A stretch of DNA of 64,000 bases from contig CAZDEE010000001.1 in assembly GCA_964504595.1 (NCBI GenBank), forward strand, positions 62,001 to 126,000, given 5' to 3'. Numbering within the stretch: position 1 is the first letter of the stretch; every line of letters begins with the position of its first letter. The notes beneath the pieces are model-generated. The model saw nothing but the letters and a program-made list of their open reading frames with translations. It did no database searches and was not told the origin of the DNA. Positions 53,040 through 61,144 of this stretch are shown in pieces. The DNA comes from CAG-826 sp964504595. GTDB taxonomy: Bacteria; Bacillota_I; Bacilli_A; RFN20; CAG-826. A program made the translations under genes and the position numbers.

Positions 53040-53924
53040 ATGAAGCTTGAAGATGCATTTGATTTATATACTCAATATCTTCTTGTTGAAAAAGGGTTGA
53101 CCCCAACAACGGTAAAAAACTATCAAGATGATATTAATCAGTTTTTCTTAATGCTTAATGATACAATTCATTCAACTTCAGAATTAACTGGTGAGCACAT
53201 TTATCAATTTATGAAAATGCAAAATATTAAAGGAATGATGACTTCAACAGTTATTAGAAGAATATCCGCGATTAGAAACTTCTATATATTCTTACAAAAA
53301 GAAGGAATGCTTAATGATAAGATTCCTACCATTCCGTCGCTCAAACTAGGTCAACATCTTCCATCTGTATTATCATTAGAAGAAGTAGAAAAGCTTTTAG
53401 AAGCTCCAAATCTAAATACTGAAGCTGGAATTCGTGATAGAGCAATGCTAGAATTAATGTATGCTTCTGGACTCCGTGTATCAGAATTATTGATGTTAGA
53501 ACGATCAATGATTAATTTTGATAACAATCTTGTAAGAATTTTTGGAAAAGGAAGAAAAGAAAGAATAATTCCAATCGGGGATTATGCGATATATTATTTA
53601 AAAGAATACATGGTTAATGTTCGTTCAAAAAACATAGGAAAAGGGACAAAATATGTGTTTTTAAATAAAAAAGGTAAACCTTTAACTAGACAATATTTCT
53701 TTAAACAAGTTAAAAAATACGCAAAAGAAGTTGGAATAGAAGTAGAAATTTCTCCGCACACCCTAAGACATTGTTTTGCAACACATCTATTAGAAAATGG
53801 TGCTGAGTTACGAGCGGTACAAGAAATGCTCGGTCATACAAATATCGCAACAACGCAAATTTACACTCATGTTTCATCAAACAGAATTACGAGTGCTTAT
53901 GATTTATATAGTAAAAGAAAGTAA
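53040..53924 (+). CDS. xerD: Tyrosine recombinase XerD
   Basis: XerD resolves chromosome dimers at dif with XerC. The 294-residue protein has the N-terminal SAM-like core-binding domain (FDLYTQYLLVEKGLTPTTV) and the catalytic domain with Arg (ASGLRVSELL), Lys (FGKGRKE), HTLRHCFATHLLENG, LGHTN and the nucleophile Tyr in TQIYTHVS. XerD rather than XerC is chosen for the position before deoB, as B. subtilis ripX-drm. It has AAAGGAG and a TATAAT upstream. Confidence 0.9.
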   Translation: MKLEDAFDLYTQYLLVEKGLTPTTVKNYQDDINQFFLMLNDTIHSTSELTGEHIYQFMKMQNIKGMMTSTVIRRISAIRNFYIFLQKEGMLNDKIPTIPSLKLGQHLPSVLSLEEVEKLLEAPNLNTEAGIRDRAMLELMYASGLRVSELLMLERSMINFDNNLVRIFGKGRKERIIPIGDYAIYYLKEYMVNVRSKNIGKGTKYVFLNKKGKPLTRQYFFKQVKKYAKEVGIEVEISPHTLRHCFATHLLENGAELRAVQEMLGHTNIATTQIYTHVSSNRITSAYDLYSKRK

Positions 53925-53939
53925 AAATGAGGTGTTTTT

Positions 53940-55136
53940 ATGAAAAAATTTAAAAGAATATTCTTAATTGTTATGGATTCCGTTGGCATTGGAGCAATGG
54001 ATGACGCTAAAAAGTTTAACGATGAAGGAACAAATACTTTTGTTCATACATCTTTGGAATGTGGCGGATTAAATATTCCAACATTAAATAGTCTTGGAAT
54101 TGGTGATTTAGCCCCAATTCTAGGTACATCGAAAGTTAGCCATCCTAATTCGTATTCATTAGTTTTAAATGAGGCTAGTAATGGAAAAGATACAATGACT
54201 GGTCACTGGGAAATGATGGGGATTTTAACCACAAAGCCATTTAAAACTTTTACCGATACTGGTTTTCCACAAGAATTGATCGACGAACTTGAGCAAAAAA
54301 CTGGACATAAGTTTATCGGTAATTATGCATCAAGCGGAACAGAAATACTAAAAGAATTAGGCGAAGAACATCTAAAAACTGGTAATCTAATCGTTTATAC
54401 ATCCGCTGATAGCGTTCTTCAAATTGCTGCTCACGAAGAGACTATCGGAGTTCCAGAATTATATAGATGTTGTGAAATCGCTCGAAAAATATGCTTAAAA
54501 CCGGAGTTTTTATTAGGTAGAATTATTGCTAGACCTTTCATTGGAACTTCAAAAGAAACCTTTAAAAGAACTGCAAATCGCCATGACTACGCTTTATCTC
54601 CAAGTGGAATTACAGCCCTAGATATTTTAAAGAAAAATGGTTATGAAGTGTCTTGTATCGGTAAAATATATGATATCTTTAATGGAGTAGGAGCAACTAA
54701 AACTCAAAAAACCATTTCAAATAAAGATGGAATGATTAAAACTATCGCTGAAGCTAAAGATACAAATTATGAAGGTTTATGCTTTGTTAATTTAGTGGAA
54801 TTTGATTCTGAATATGGCCATAGACGTAATCCAAAAGGATATGGTAATTGTATTGAAGAGTTTGATTCACAATTAAAAGAATTGCTTGATGTCATTAATG
54901 ACGATGATTTGGTATTAATTACCGCAGATCATGGAAACGACCCAACATATATCGGATCTGACCATACCCGTGAAAGAGTTCCACTACTATGTTACTCAAA
55001 ATCATTTAAAAATGGTCGAAATATCGAATTTAGAAATTCTTTTTCTGATATCGGCGCGACAATTTTAGAAAATTTTGGATTAGTAAAAGATAATTCTATG
55101 ATCGGAGAATCTATTAAAGAATTATTAAATGATTAA
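53940..55136 (+). CDS. deoB: Phosphopentomutase
   Basis: Interconverts ribose (or deoxyribose) 1- and 5-phosphate in nucleoside salvage. The 398 residues show metal sites of the alkaline-phosphatase fold: VMDSVGIGAMDDA, the nucleophile Thr in GKDTMTGHWEMMG, and DHGNDPTYIGSDHTRE. The purine nucleoside phosphorylase gene that follows it in B. subtilis is absent. It is 15 bases from xerD and ends in a terminator shared with the convergent regulator gene. Confidence 0.96.
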   Translation: MKKFKRIFLIVMDSVGIGAMDDAKKFNDEGTNTFVHTSLECGGLNIPTLNSLGIGDLAPILGTSKVSHPNSYSLVLNEASNGKDTMTGHWEMMGILTTKPFKTFTDTGFPQELIDELEQKTGHKFIGNYASSGTEILKELGEEHLKTGNLIVYTSADSVLQIAAHEETIGVPELYRCCEIARKICLKPEFLLGRIIARPFIGTSKETFKRTANRHDYALSPSGITALDILKKNGYEVSCIGKIYDIFNGVGATKTQKTISNKDGMIKTIAEAKDTNYEGLCFVNLVEFDSEYGHRRNPKGYGNCIEEFDSQLKELLDVINDDDLVLITADHGNDPTYIGSDHTRERVPLLCYSKSFKNGRNIEFRNSFSDIGATILENFGLVKDNSMIGESIKELLND

Positions 55137-55139
55137 TGT

Positions 55140-55173
55140 AAAAAACGTCTTAGAGCGATTCTAAGGCGTTTTT
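55140..55173. terminator. Bidirectional terminator between deoB and the Crp/Fnr gene
   Basis: ACGTCTTAGA pairs with TCTAAGGCGT (one G-T pair), flanked by A run on the left and T run on the right, so it can stop both strands. The last codons and the stop of the reverse-strand gene are inside the stem. Confidence 0.85.
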
Positions 55174-55773
55174 ATTTATTTTAATACATTTATTCATAAA
55201 AGTTATAATTCCTTCATCTACGAGGCTATAAAGCAATCGGGAAGTAGTTTCACGAGTTAAGCAAATCTCTTTTGCTAAATTAGTTACAGAGGCTATTTTT
55301 ATAAATTCTTTGTTTTTTAAAGAGAATGCTAAATAAGATATCAATCTATCTTTAGCATTTTGAATAGATAATATTTTCATTTTTTGGGTAATATCAATAG
55401 TTTTATCTGCAAGAATATTAAGATATATTTGTAAAAATTCTTCATTTTTTCGCATAATTTTCAACAAATTATCTTTTTTTATAATATATCCTTTGCCTTT
55501 CTTTGTGGCAATAATGTTACTTAAATATTTATTTGAAGATGAAAAAATCAAATTATTACCAAATATTGAAGGGGAGTATAAGTAATTAAATATTTGTTCA
55601 TTGCCATTGATGTCAAAATTAACCATTTGAATCTCACCATTTGTAATAATGACTATTTCTTCACAAATTTGGTCTTTTTTAAATAAAATTTGTCCTTTAT
55701 AAAACTCTATAATATTCACTTTTAACAAATCATCAATTGTCAAAGTGTTAATCAATTCCTTTATCAAATTCAT
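55150..55773 (-). CDS. Crp/Fnr family transcriptional regulator
   Basis: The 207-residue protein has an N-terminal cyclic-nucleotide-type beta barrel (about 15-120; ILFKKDQICEEIVIITNGEI) and a C-terminal winged helix with TNLAKEICLTRETTSRLLYS as recognition region. No four-cysteine iron-sulfur set of true Fnr is present, and the cAMP-contact residues of E. coli CRP are not evident, so the signal is unknown. ATG 55773 has GAGGTG 6 bases upstream. It is divergent from a substrate-binding protein gene, with a perfect CRP-type palindrome between, suggesting that it controls itself and that transporter. Confidence 0.88.
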   Translation of the reverse strand: MNLIKELINTLTIDDLLKVNIIEFYKGQILFKKDQICEEIVIITNGEIQMVNFDINGNEQIFNYLYSPSIFGNNLIFSSSNKYLSNIIATKKGKGYIIKKDNLLKIMRKNEEFLQIYLNILADKTIDITQKMKILSIQNAKDRLISYLAFSLKNKEFIKIASVTNLAKEICLTRETTSRLLYSLVDEGIITFMNKCIKINKNALESL

Positions 55774-55789
55774 TGTTTTCACCTCATTT

Positions 55790-55805
55790 TGTGATAAAAA
55801 TCACA
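55790..55805. promoter_or_regulatory. Perfect CRP/FNR-type operator
   Basis: TGTGATAAAAATCACA is a perfect 6-bp inverted repeat with the TGTGA-N6-TCACA layout recognised by CRP-family proteins. It is 17 bases upstream of the regulator's ATG and 23 bases before a TATAAT (55828-55833) for the forward genes. Confidence 0.75.
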
Positions 55806-55851
55806 GTTTTACTTTTTTATTATAACATATAATAATCGCTGGGTGATAAAA

Positions 55852-56760
55852 ATGAAAAAGAAATTAATTTTAGGATTGGCCGCAATCCTCACATTAGCGG
55901 CATGTGGTTCAAATAGCAAAAGTGCAACAATTATTGCACCAAGTGGAGCGCCCGCAATCGCTATTGCAAATTATGCAATTAATCATCAAGAAGATGTCAA
56001 TCTTGGTAATGATGCTTTCTTATTAGGCGCAGCATTTGGTAAAAAAGAAGCCGATATTATTATCGCGCCTATTAATTTAGGAGCAACACTATTTAAGGAT
56101 TCAGCTTCAGGAGCTTATGGATTATACAAAGTTTTAGTTTGGGATAATTTATATTTAGTTTCTAGAACTGAAATTAAATCTATTACTGATTTAAAAGATA
56201 AGAAAATTACTTCATTTGGTAATGGTAGTACTCCTAATATTGTATTAGAAAGCTGTATGAAAGCTCATAATCTTGATACTAGCAATATTACTTATGAAGA
56301 AAACGTTAACAAAGCTAATGCCGCTTTTTCCGCGAATTTAGCCGATATTATCGTATCCGCACAACCAAATGTTTCTGCATTAGATACTAGTAATATATTC
56401 GTAACTTCATTATCAACATTCTGGAAAGAAGTTACTGGATATGATACATATCCTCAAAGTGGTTTGTTTGTTAAATTTGATTCCTATAAGAAAATTAAAG
56501 GCTCTTTAGAAGAAATTAGCGAATCATATGATCATATTCTAGATGATGTTGAAAAAACCGCTAAAAACGCTTCTACATTGCTTTCTAACTTAAATGAAAA
56601 TCTTATAAAGAAAGCACTTCCTTATTGCGGATATAAAAATGTTGAAAATGTTCGTCAATTAGTGGATAACTATTATCAAAAAATTATTGATTTAGGCTTA
56701 GGAAAATCTGTAGGAGAATCGCTACCAGATGAAAAATTCTACGAACTCCTCGAAAAATAA
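55852..56760 (+). CDS. ABC transporter substrate-binding lipoprotein (NMT1/SsuA-like)
   Basis: The 302-residue product has a lipoprotein signal with lipobox LAAC (Cys20), then a periplasmic-binding-protein fold of the sulfonate, taurine, nitrate or thiamine-precursor type: APSGAPAIAIANYA, KEADIIIAPINLGATLF, and ITDLKDKKITSFGNGSTPN. The solute is not predictable. ATG 55852 has GGGTGA 6 bases upstream. Its 3' end overlaps the permease gene by 32 bases. It is divergent from a Crp/Fnr gene. Confidence 0.82.
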   Translation: MKKKLILGLAAILTLAACGSNSKSATIIAPSGAPAIAIANYAINHQEDVNLGNDAFLLGAAFGKKEADIIIAPINLGATLFKDSASGAYGLYKVLVWDNLYLVSRTEIKSITDLKDKKITSFGNGSTPNIVLESCMKAHNLDTSNITYEENVNKANAAFSANLADIIVSAQPNVSALDTSNIFVTSLSTFWKEVTGYDTYPQSGLFVKFDSYKKIKGSLEEISESYDHILDDVEKTAKNASTLLSNLNENLIKKALPYCGYKNVENVRQLVDNYYQKIIDLGLGKSVGESLPDEKFYELLEK

Positions 56761-57481
56761 TTTTCTAGCCTCCGCTATTTCATTAGTTTTTATTATTTTA
56801 GTACTCGCGCTTTTAACATTTAACAATCAAGGAAGTCAAATCTATCCTTCGATTAAAGATATCTTAGAAGAATTATGGCAAAATATTAGCAATATTGACC
56901 GAATTTTGGCATTTATTTCAACTTTTGGAAGGGTAGTAATTACTCTTATAATATCGTTTGTCTTATCGTTGATATTTGCTATATTGTATTACCATTTAAA
57001 AATAAGCTATTCATTTATAAAACCATTTCTCGTAATTGCTAAAAGTGCACCTATCGTAGCAATATCAGTTTACATATACATCCTTGTTGATAGTCTTATT
57101 GCGCCATATATTATTGCCGGTCTAGTAACTTTTCCAATCATGCTAGAAGCGATGATTTCCGCAATCGATCAAGTTCCAAATGATATTGTTAATGAACTCG
57201 CACTTATAAAAAGTTCGAAAATATATAAGTTTTTTAAAGTTTATTTACCTTTAATTCAAAAATCAATTATAAGTAGTTTATTACAAACCATCGGACTAGG
57301 ATTCAAAGTAATGATTATGGGCGAATATTTATGTCATACAAAAAGAAGTATTGGTGTATTAATATATAACTCATATTCATTCTTAGAAATGGATGTACTA
57401 ATCGCAGTTATTATTGAAGTTGTTGTAATAGTGGTTATTGGTGAGACATTAATTAAAAAAATTGAAAAAAAATATTTTTAA
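56729..57481 (+). CDS. ABC transporter permease (SsuC/TauC-like)
   Basis: A 250-residue permease with about six helices: SLVFIILVLALLTF near the start, FGRVVITLIISFVLSLIFA, then the EAA-type loop NDIVNELALIKSSKIYKFFKVYLP that docks to an ATPase, given here by its parts NELALIKSSKIYKFF and LPLIQKSIISSLLQ. It works with the lipoprotein upstream. The usual third gene, the ATPase, is not present: a terminator follows at once. The ATPase may be encoded elsewhere or shared. Confidence 0.85.
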   Translation: MKNSTNSSKNNFLASAISLVFIILVLALLTFNNQGSQIYPSIKDILEELWQNISNIDRILAFISTFGRVVITLIISFVLSLIFAILYYHLKISYSFIKPFLVIAKSAPIVAISVYIYILVDSLIAPYIIAGLVTFPIMLEAMISAIDQVPNDIVNELALIKSSKIYKFFKVYLPLIQKSIISSLLQTIGLGFKVMIMGEYLCHTKRSIGVLIYNSYSFLEMDVLIAVIIEVVVIVVIGETLIKKIEKKYF

Positions 57482-57504
57482 CGAGTTTAACACTCGTTTT
57501 TTTA
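57481..57504 (+). terminator. Terminator of the SBP-permease operon
   Basis: ACGAGT (57481-57486) pairs with ACTCGT (57492-57497), then T run. It begins in the permease stop codon. Confidence 0.88.
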
Positions 57505-57678
57505 TTGTTTAAAATTTAAAAAAAGTCCATTTTTTTAATCAATTTTTACTAATTTTCTAATTTTATAAACATCTTAATCGACCTTTATTTTTTTAGAATA
57601 AAATATATTTTAAAAAAATTTACAAAAAGTTAGGAATTATTAAATTTCAACACTAATTAATATTAGGAGGAAATTTAT

Positions 57679-58242
57679 ATGGGAAATCAAGATTTAATTA
57701 GAAAATATCGTTTAAAAGAGCCTGAGGAGAACTTTGATATTAGAGTGGATAAAGCAATAAAAAGACAACAAACATTGCAAATAAGAGGTTTAAAAGCTCA
57801 ATTAGAATGGATCAAAAGACAAATTGAATATTTAACTTTTGCCGAAAATCATGAATCATATTTCGAACTTCATCGTGGCGAAGTATATGAATTTGATTGG
57901 GGAGTTAATGTTGGCTGTGAATTTTCATCAAGGCATTATGGAGTTGTTCTAGCTTATTCCGGAAAGACTAATCCATTAGTTTTAGTATGCCCACTTAAAA
58001 CTAACCGATATGGCGCGAATCCATATAGCGATGTAAATCTAGGTTATATAACAAATATAATTAGTGATTCAGAGACACTTGCGGTCGTCAATCAAATTAG
58101 AGCGTTAGATAAAGTTAGAATGTATGTTAGACCAATTATTAACGAAACAGTTTCTTCAGAAGAAGGTAAAACAAAGCTAACTAAGGAACAAATGAATTTA
58201 ATTAATAATGGTATTAAAAGTATCTTTAAGCTTAACGAATAG
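57679..58242 (+). CDS. MazF/PemK-like protein with N-terminal extension, no antitoxin partner
   Basis: Residues about 65-187 match the PemK/MazF fold: HRGEVYEFDWGVNVGCEFSS, then RHYGVVLAY, VLVCPLKTN, and the C-terminal strand ETLAVVNQIRALDKVRM. MazF toxins are ribosome-independent mRNA endonucleases. The first 65 residues are an added charged, helical region (RVDKAIKRQQTLQIRGLKAQ), and the total of 187 is far longer than the 110-120 residues of MazF. No small antitoxin gene lies upstream; the 180 bases before it are AT-rich with no reading frame. It has AGGAGG 8 bases before the ATG. Function as toxin, regulator or self-inhibited nuclease is open. Confidence 0.75.
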   Translation: MGNQDLIRKYRLKEPEENFDIRVDKAIKRQQTLQIRGLKAQLEWIKRQIEYLTFAENHESYFELHRGEVYEFDWGVNVGCEFSSRHYGVVLAYSGKTNPLVLVCPLKTNRYGANPYSDVNLGYITNIISDSETLAVVNQIRALDKVRMYVRPIINETVSSEEGKTKLTKEQMNLINNGIKSIFKLNE

Positions 58243-58542
58243 TGGCTATAGTTATAATTTAGTAGTTATTTAGTAGTTATTAAGTTAGTTTAATCTTTAG
58301 TCTAATTGTGGAAAACCTTTATTTATCAGCATCCAATCGGAAGTTTTAAAAAAAAGCAACTTTAAAAAAGTTCCGATAAAATCTAGGTTTTTTACTATTT
58401 TAGTTAACATAATAGACATTATACGAAGTAGCCATATATTTAATTATATATCATTTAAGTGCTAAATCAATGATATTTATCAATTAAACACTAGTATTCA
58501 CTCTACTTATATATAACGATCTACTTATATATTTGATCATAA
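58243..58542. other. 300-base intergenic region with short repeats and a hairpin
   Basis: No gene is seen. It has a tandem repeat TTTAGTAGTTA (two copies, around 58257-58282), an imperfect hairpin with arms ATCGGAA (near 58338) and TTCCGAT (near 58371) enclosing A-rich sequence, and a repeat CTACTTATATAT (two copies, around 58502-58532). It may hold a small RNA or be the divergent tail of the two flanking units; I cannot assign it. Confidence 0.4.
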
Positions 58543-58579
58543 TAAAAAAATCCTCTTAGAGATCATTCTTTAAGAGGAC
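58543..58579 (-). terminator. Terminator of the yqeG-yqeK operon
   Basis: TCCTCTTA (58551-58558) and TAAGAGGA (58571-58578) form an 8-bp stem; on the reverse strand it is followed by seven T. Confidence 0.88.
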
Positions 58580-58615
58580 AATATTTTAATTTTAATTTGA
58601 ATCAAAATACTATTT

Positions 58616-59719
58616 TTATTTTAAATAGAAGTCATAACATTCCTTAGTTAAGGGATTAAGCATTTTAATCGACTTCATTTCTAGATACTTTTTATTTTCT
58701 AATAAAATTGTTTTAAACCCTTCTTCTATACTCTTATAACATAAAGCTATAAAATCAGATGAATCGTAATCTCTAAGAGGGTCTATTTTATCGGAGGCAT
58801 ATATAAGTCTTTCTAAAAGGCTCATATTTGCTCTACCAGAGCAATGATAAGCGATTGAAGCAATAATATCGCTGTCACTAATACCAAATTGATGTTTAGC
58901 AATACTTGCGCCAATGAATTGATGAAGGACTTTTAAAGGGTAATCTTTATATTGACTCCACTCCTCTACTATATATGAATAATTCAAATATATATCTTTA
59001 CCTACATCATGTAATATTCCGGCGATAAATGCTGATTTTTCATCAATTTTATTAGTTTTAGCGATTCTTCTAGCTAAAAAAGCCACTGAGGCACTGTGTT
59101 GATATCGTTTAGGATCGAGCATTTGAAATATTTTATCGTATTTATAAAGATGATTATTAACGATGTATTCCAATACTTTTTCATTAACATCTATTGATTG
59201 TAACTCTCTTATACTCGTGCTTGAACATTGATAAATATCTCCATCGATAATAGTAACATGATATTTTAAGACGTTTTCTTTTCCTATCGAAGATAATTGA
59301 GCATCATTATTTCTTTTGTAAACAATGAATGTAACTAATTTAGCTAAATCATCTACTTGATGCCATTTATGAAGACTTTCTAGTTGATCTTCCCCTATTA
59401 AAAAGAAATATTCGCGTTTTTCACCATTTTTTTCATCATTTTTTAATATTTCTTTAATTGTATCTATTGTATAATGACCGCCACCAGTTAATCTAAGCTC
59501 TATATCACTATAATCGAGTTGAGGTTCGTTTTCTAACGCTAGCTTCAACATCTCTAATCGTTGAATTTCGTTGTTTTTAGCCTCTTTCCAGCGAGGATTC
59601 TTTGAAATGATAAAAACTACTTTATCACCTTTAACACGCTCTAACGCCCTTTTAGCAATAAAAATATGGCCATTATGAATCGGATCAAATGATCCACCGA
59701 ATAAAATTATTCTTTCCAT
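58616..59719 (-). CDS. NadD-YqeK fusion: nicotinate-nucleotide adenylyltransferase plus HD hydrolase
   Basis: Two enzymes that are separate neighbours in B. subtilis are one 367-residue chain. Residues 1-190 are NadD (GGSFDPIHNGH at 8-18, and SSTSIRE), which makes deamido-NAD. Residues about 200-367 are YqeK, an HD phosphohydrolase (RYQHSASVAFLARR, GILHDVGKDI, and AYHCSGRANMS) that cleaves Ap4A symmetrically. The fusion is known in some Mollicutes and related Bacilli. Translation starts directly after the yhbY stop. rsfS, the next gene in B. subtilis, is not here. Confidence 0.93.
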   Translation of the reverse strand: MERIILFGGSFDPIHNGHIFIAKRALERVKGDKVVFIISKNPRWKEAKNNEIQRLEMLKLALENEPQLDYSDIELRLTGGGHYTIDTIKEILKNDEKNGEKREYFFLIGEDQLESLHKWHQVDDLAKLVTFIVYKRNNDAQLSSIGKENVLKYHVTIIDGDIYQCSSTSIRELQSIDVNEKVLEYIVNNHLYKYDKIFQMLDPKRYQHSASVAFLARRIAKTNKIDEKSAFIAGILHDVGKDIYLNYSYIVEEWSQYKDYPLKVLHQFIGASIAKHQFGISDSDIIASIAYHCSGRANMSLLERLIYASDKIDPLRDYDSSDFIALCYKSIEEGFKTILLENKKYLEMKSIKMLNPLTKECYDFYLK

Positions 59720-60013
59720 TTATTTTACCAAGCGAATTTTTGGGTTTTTACGATTTTTTCGATACAATACAATAATTCGACCAATCACTTGAACTACTTC
59801 CGCATTTAACTTCATAGATAAATTAATAGCTAATTCAGTTAATGGAGTCTCTACTGTTTTATGAACAGTTATTTTTATTAATTCACGTGCTTCTAAAGCT
59901 TTATCAAACATGTCAAGCGCAGTATCGCTTAATTCATTTTTTCCGATTTGATAAATTGGTTCAATCGTATTAGCAATACTTTTTAGTTGTTTTTTTTGAT
60001 TTGTTGATAACAT
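59720..60013 (-). CDS. yhbY: YhbY, RNA-binding CRM-domain protein
   Basis: A 97-residue CRM domain protein associated with pre-50S ribosomes. It shows the helix LSTNQKKQLKSIANTI, a GKNELSD loop in place of the usual GKxG, and the final strand VIGRIIVLYRKNRKNPKI. It lies between yqeH and the nadD fusion; aroE, which is between yqeH and yhbY in B. subtilis, is absent. Confidence 0.92.
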   Translation of the reverse strand: MLSTNQKKQLKSIANTIEPIYQIGKNELSDTALDMFDKALEARELIKITVHKTVETPLTELAINLSMKLNAEVVQVIGRIIVLYRKNRKNPKIRLVK

Positions 60014-60031
60014 TAATACTTCTCCCCTTTT

Positions 60032-61144
60032 CTATTTAACTTTTTTAATAGATATTTCTACACCTTTTGGTACTAAAATAGAAATTTTAATATCACTTGA
60101 TTTAAAATGAATCCATCCTAATCCAGAAATACCAATTTCATATCCACCACTTACAAGATCATATTCTTTTTGTTCAAAATCTTCTTCATTAATAAGGAAC
60201 TCACTTAAAGGTTTAATTGCTCTATTCTTTATTAATGAATAAAATGTCGTATTTGCTCTTTCAAGTTTAGTTCGTTGAATTTGAACATTATTGGAGGTAT
60301 AAATTGTAAAATTTGTACGTTTTCCTTTAATAAAATCAAATCTAGCCATTCCACCAAATAAAAGTGATTGTTGATCATTTATTTGATAAACACGCGATTT
60401 CATTTCTTTTTGAGGTGTTAGTTCTATAACTACTTTTCTCTCCACTTTCGAAATAAGAGATGATTCTAAAGGTAATCCTGGGGTATCATAAATATATGAT
60501 TTATAATCTAAAGGTACTTCTATAACATCAATTGTAGTTCCAGGATATGGTGAAGTTGTAATCATTTTTGATGTCTCATTTGCGTAATTTTTTAATAATG
60601 TGTTAATCAAAGATGATTTGCCAACAGAAACCGCACCTACAAAATAAACGTTTCTACCTTTACGATATTCTTCCATTTGTCTTAGTAATTCATCTATATG
60701 ATAATTTTTGGAGGCACTTGTTAAAATAACACCGACAACTTTTAACCCTTTTTCAGATGCTAAACGGCGAATATTTCGTTCTAACCTTTCATCTTTTAAT
60801 GATTTTGGTAAAATATCACGTTTATTTGCGACAATAATAATATCTAATCCTTTAATTGCCTCATTAATTTCATCGATAAACGAAAATGAATATGTGAAGA
60901 AATCGATAACGTAAACAATTAAAGACTTTGTTCTTTTCGCACGATGAAGAATTTTTGTATAATCTCCTTTAACGTTAACTGTCTCATTTTCTTCATGATA
61001 ATGTTGTAACCTAAAACAACGTCGACATAGTGAAGTATCTCTTCTTTTATAAACTTCTTCTGGAACATATCCGCTTTCATCAGGATTGTTGCATTGTAGT
61101 TCTACTCCACATCCAAAGCAATATTGTTTTTCTTCAATACTCAT
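60032..61144 (-). CDS. yqeH: YqeH, circularly permuted GTPase of 30S assembly
   Basis: The 370-residue protein has an N-terminal zinc finger (CFGCG, then CRRCFRLQHY), and GTPase motifs in permuted order: G4 ANKRD, G5 region TSASK, G1 GAVSVGKSSLIN, G3 DTPGLP. The C-terminal part binds RNA. YqeH is needed for 30S subunit formation. ATG 61144 has GGGAGG 6 bases upstream and overlaps the yqeG stop by 4 bases. Confidence 0.95.
   Translation of the reverse strand: MSIEEKQYCFGCGVELQCNNPDESGYVPEEVYKRRDTSLCRRCFRLQHYHEENETVNVKGDYTKILHRAKRTKSLIVYVIDFFTYSFSFIDEINEAIKGLDIIIVANKRDILPKSLKDERLERNIRRLASEKGLKVVGVILTSASKNYHIDELLRQMEEYRKGRNVYFVGAVSVGKSSLINTLLKNYANETSKMITTSPYPGTTIDVIEVPLDYKSYIYDTPGLPLESSLISKVERKVVIELTPQKEMKSRVYQINDQQSLLFGGMARFDFIKGKRTNFTIYTSNNVQIQRTKLERANTTFYSLIKNRAIKPLSEFLINEEDFEQKEYDLVSGGYEIGISGLGWIHFKSSDIKISILVPKGVEISIKKVK

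Noticed and set aside
57679..58242. Complete MazEF toxin-antitoxin pair
   Set aside because: No antitoxin-like gene is present within 180 bases upstream or downstream on either strand.
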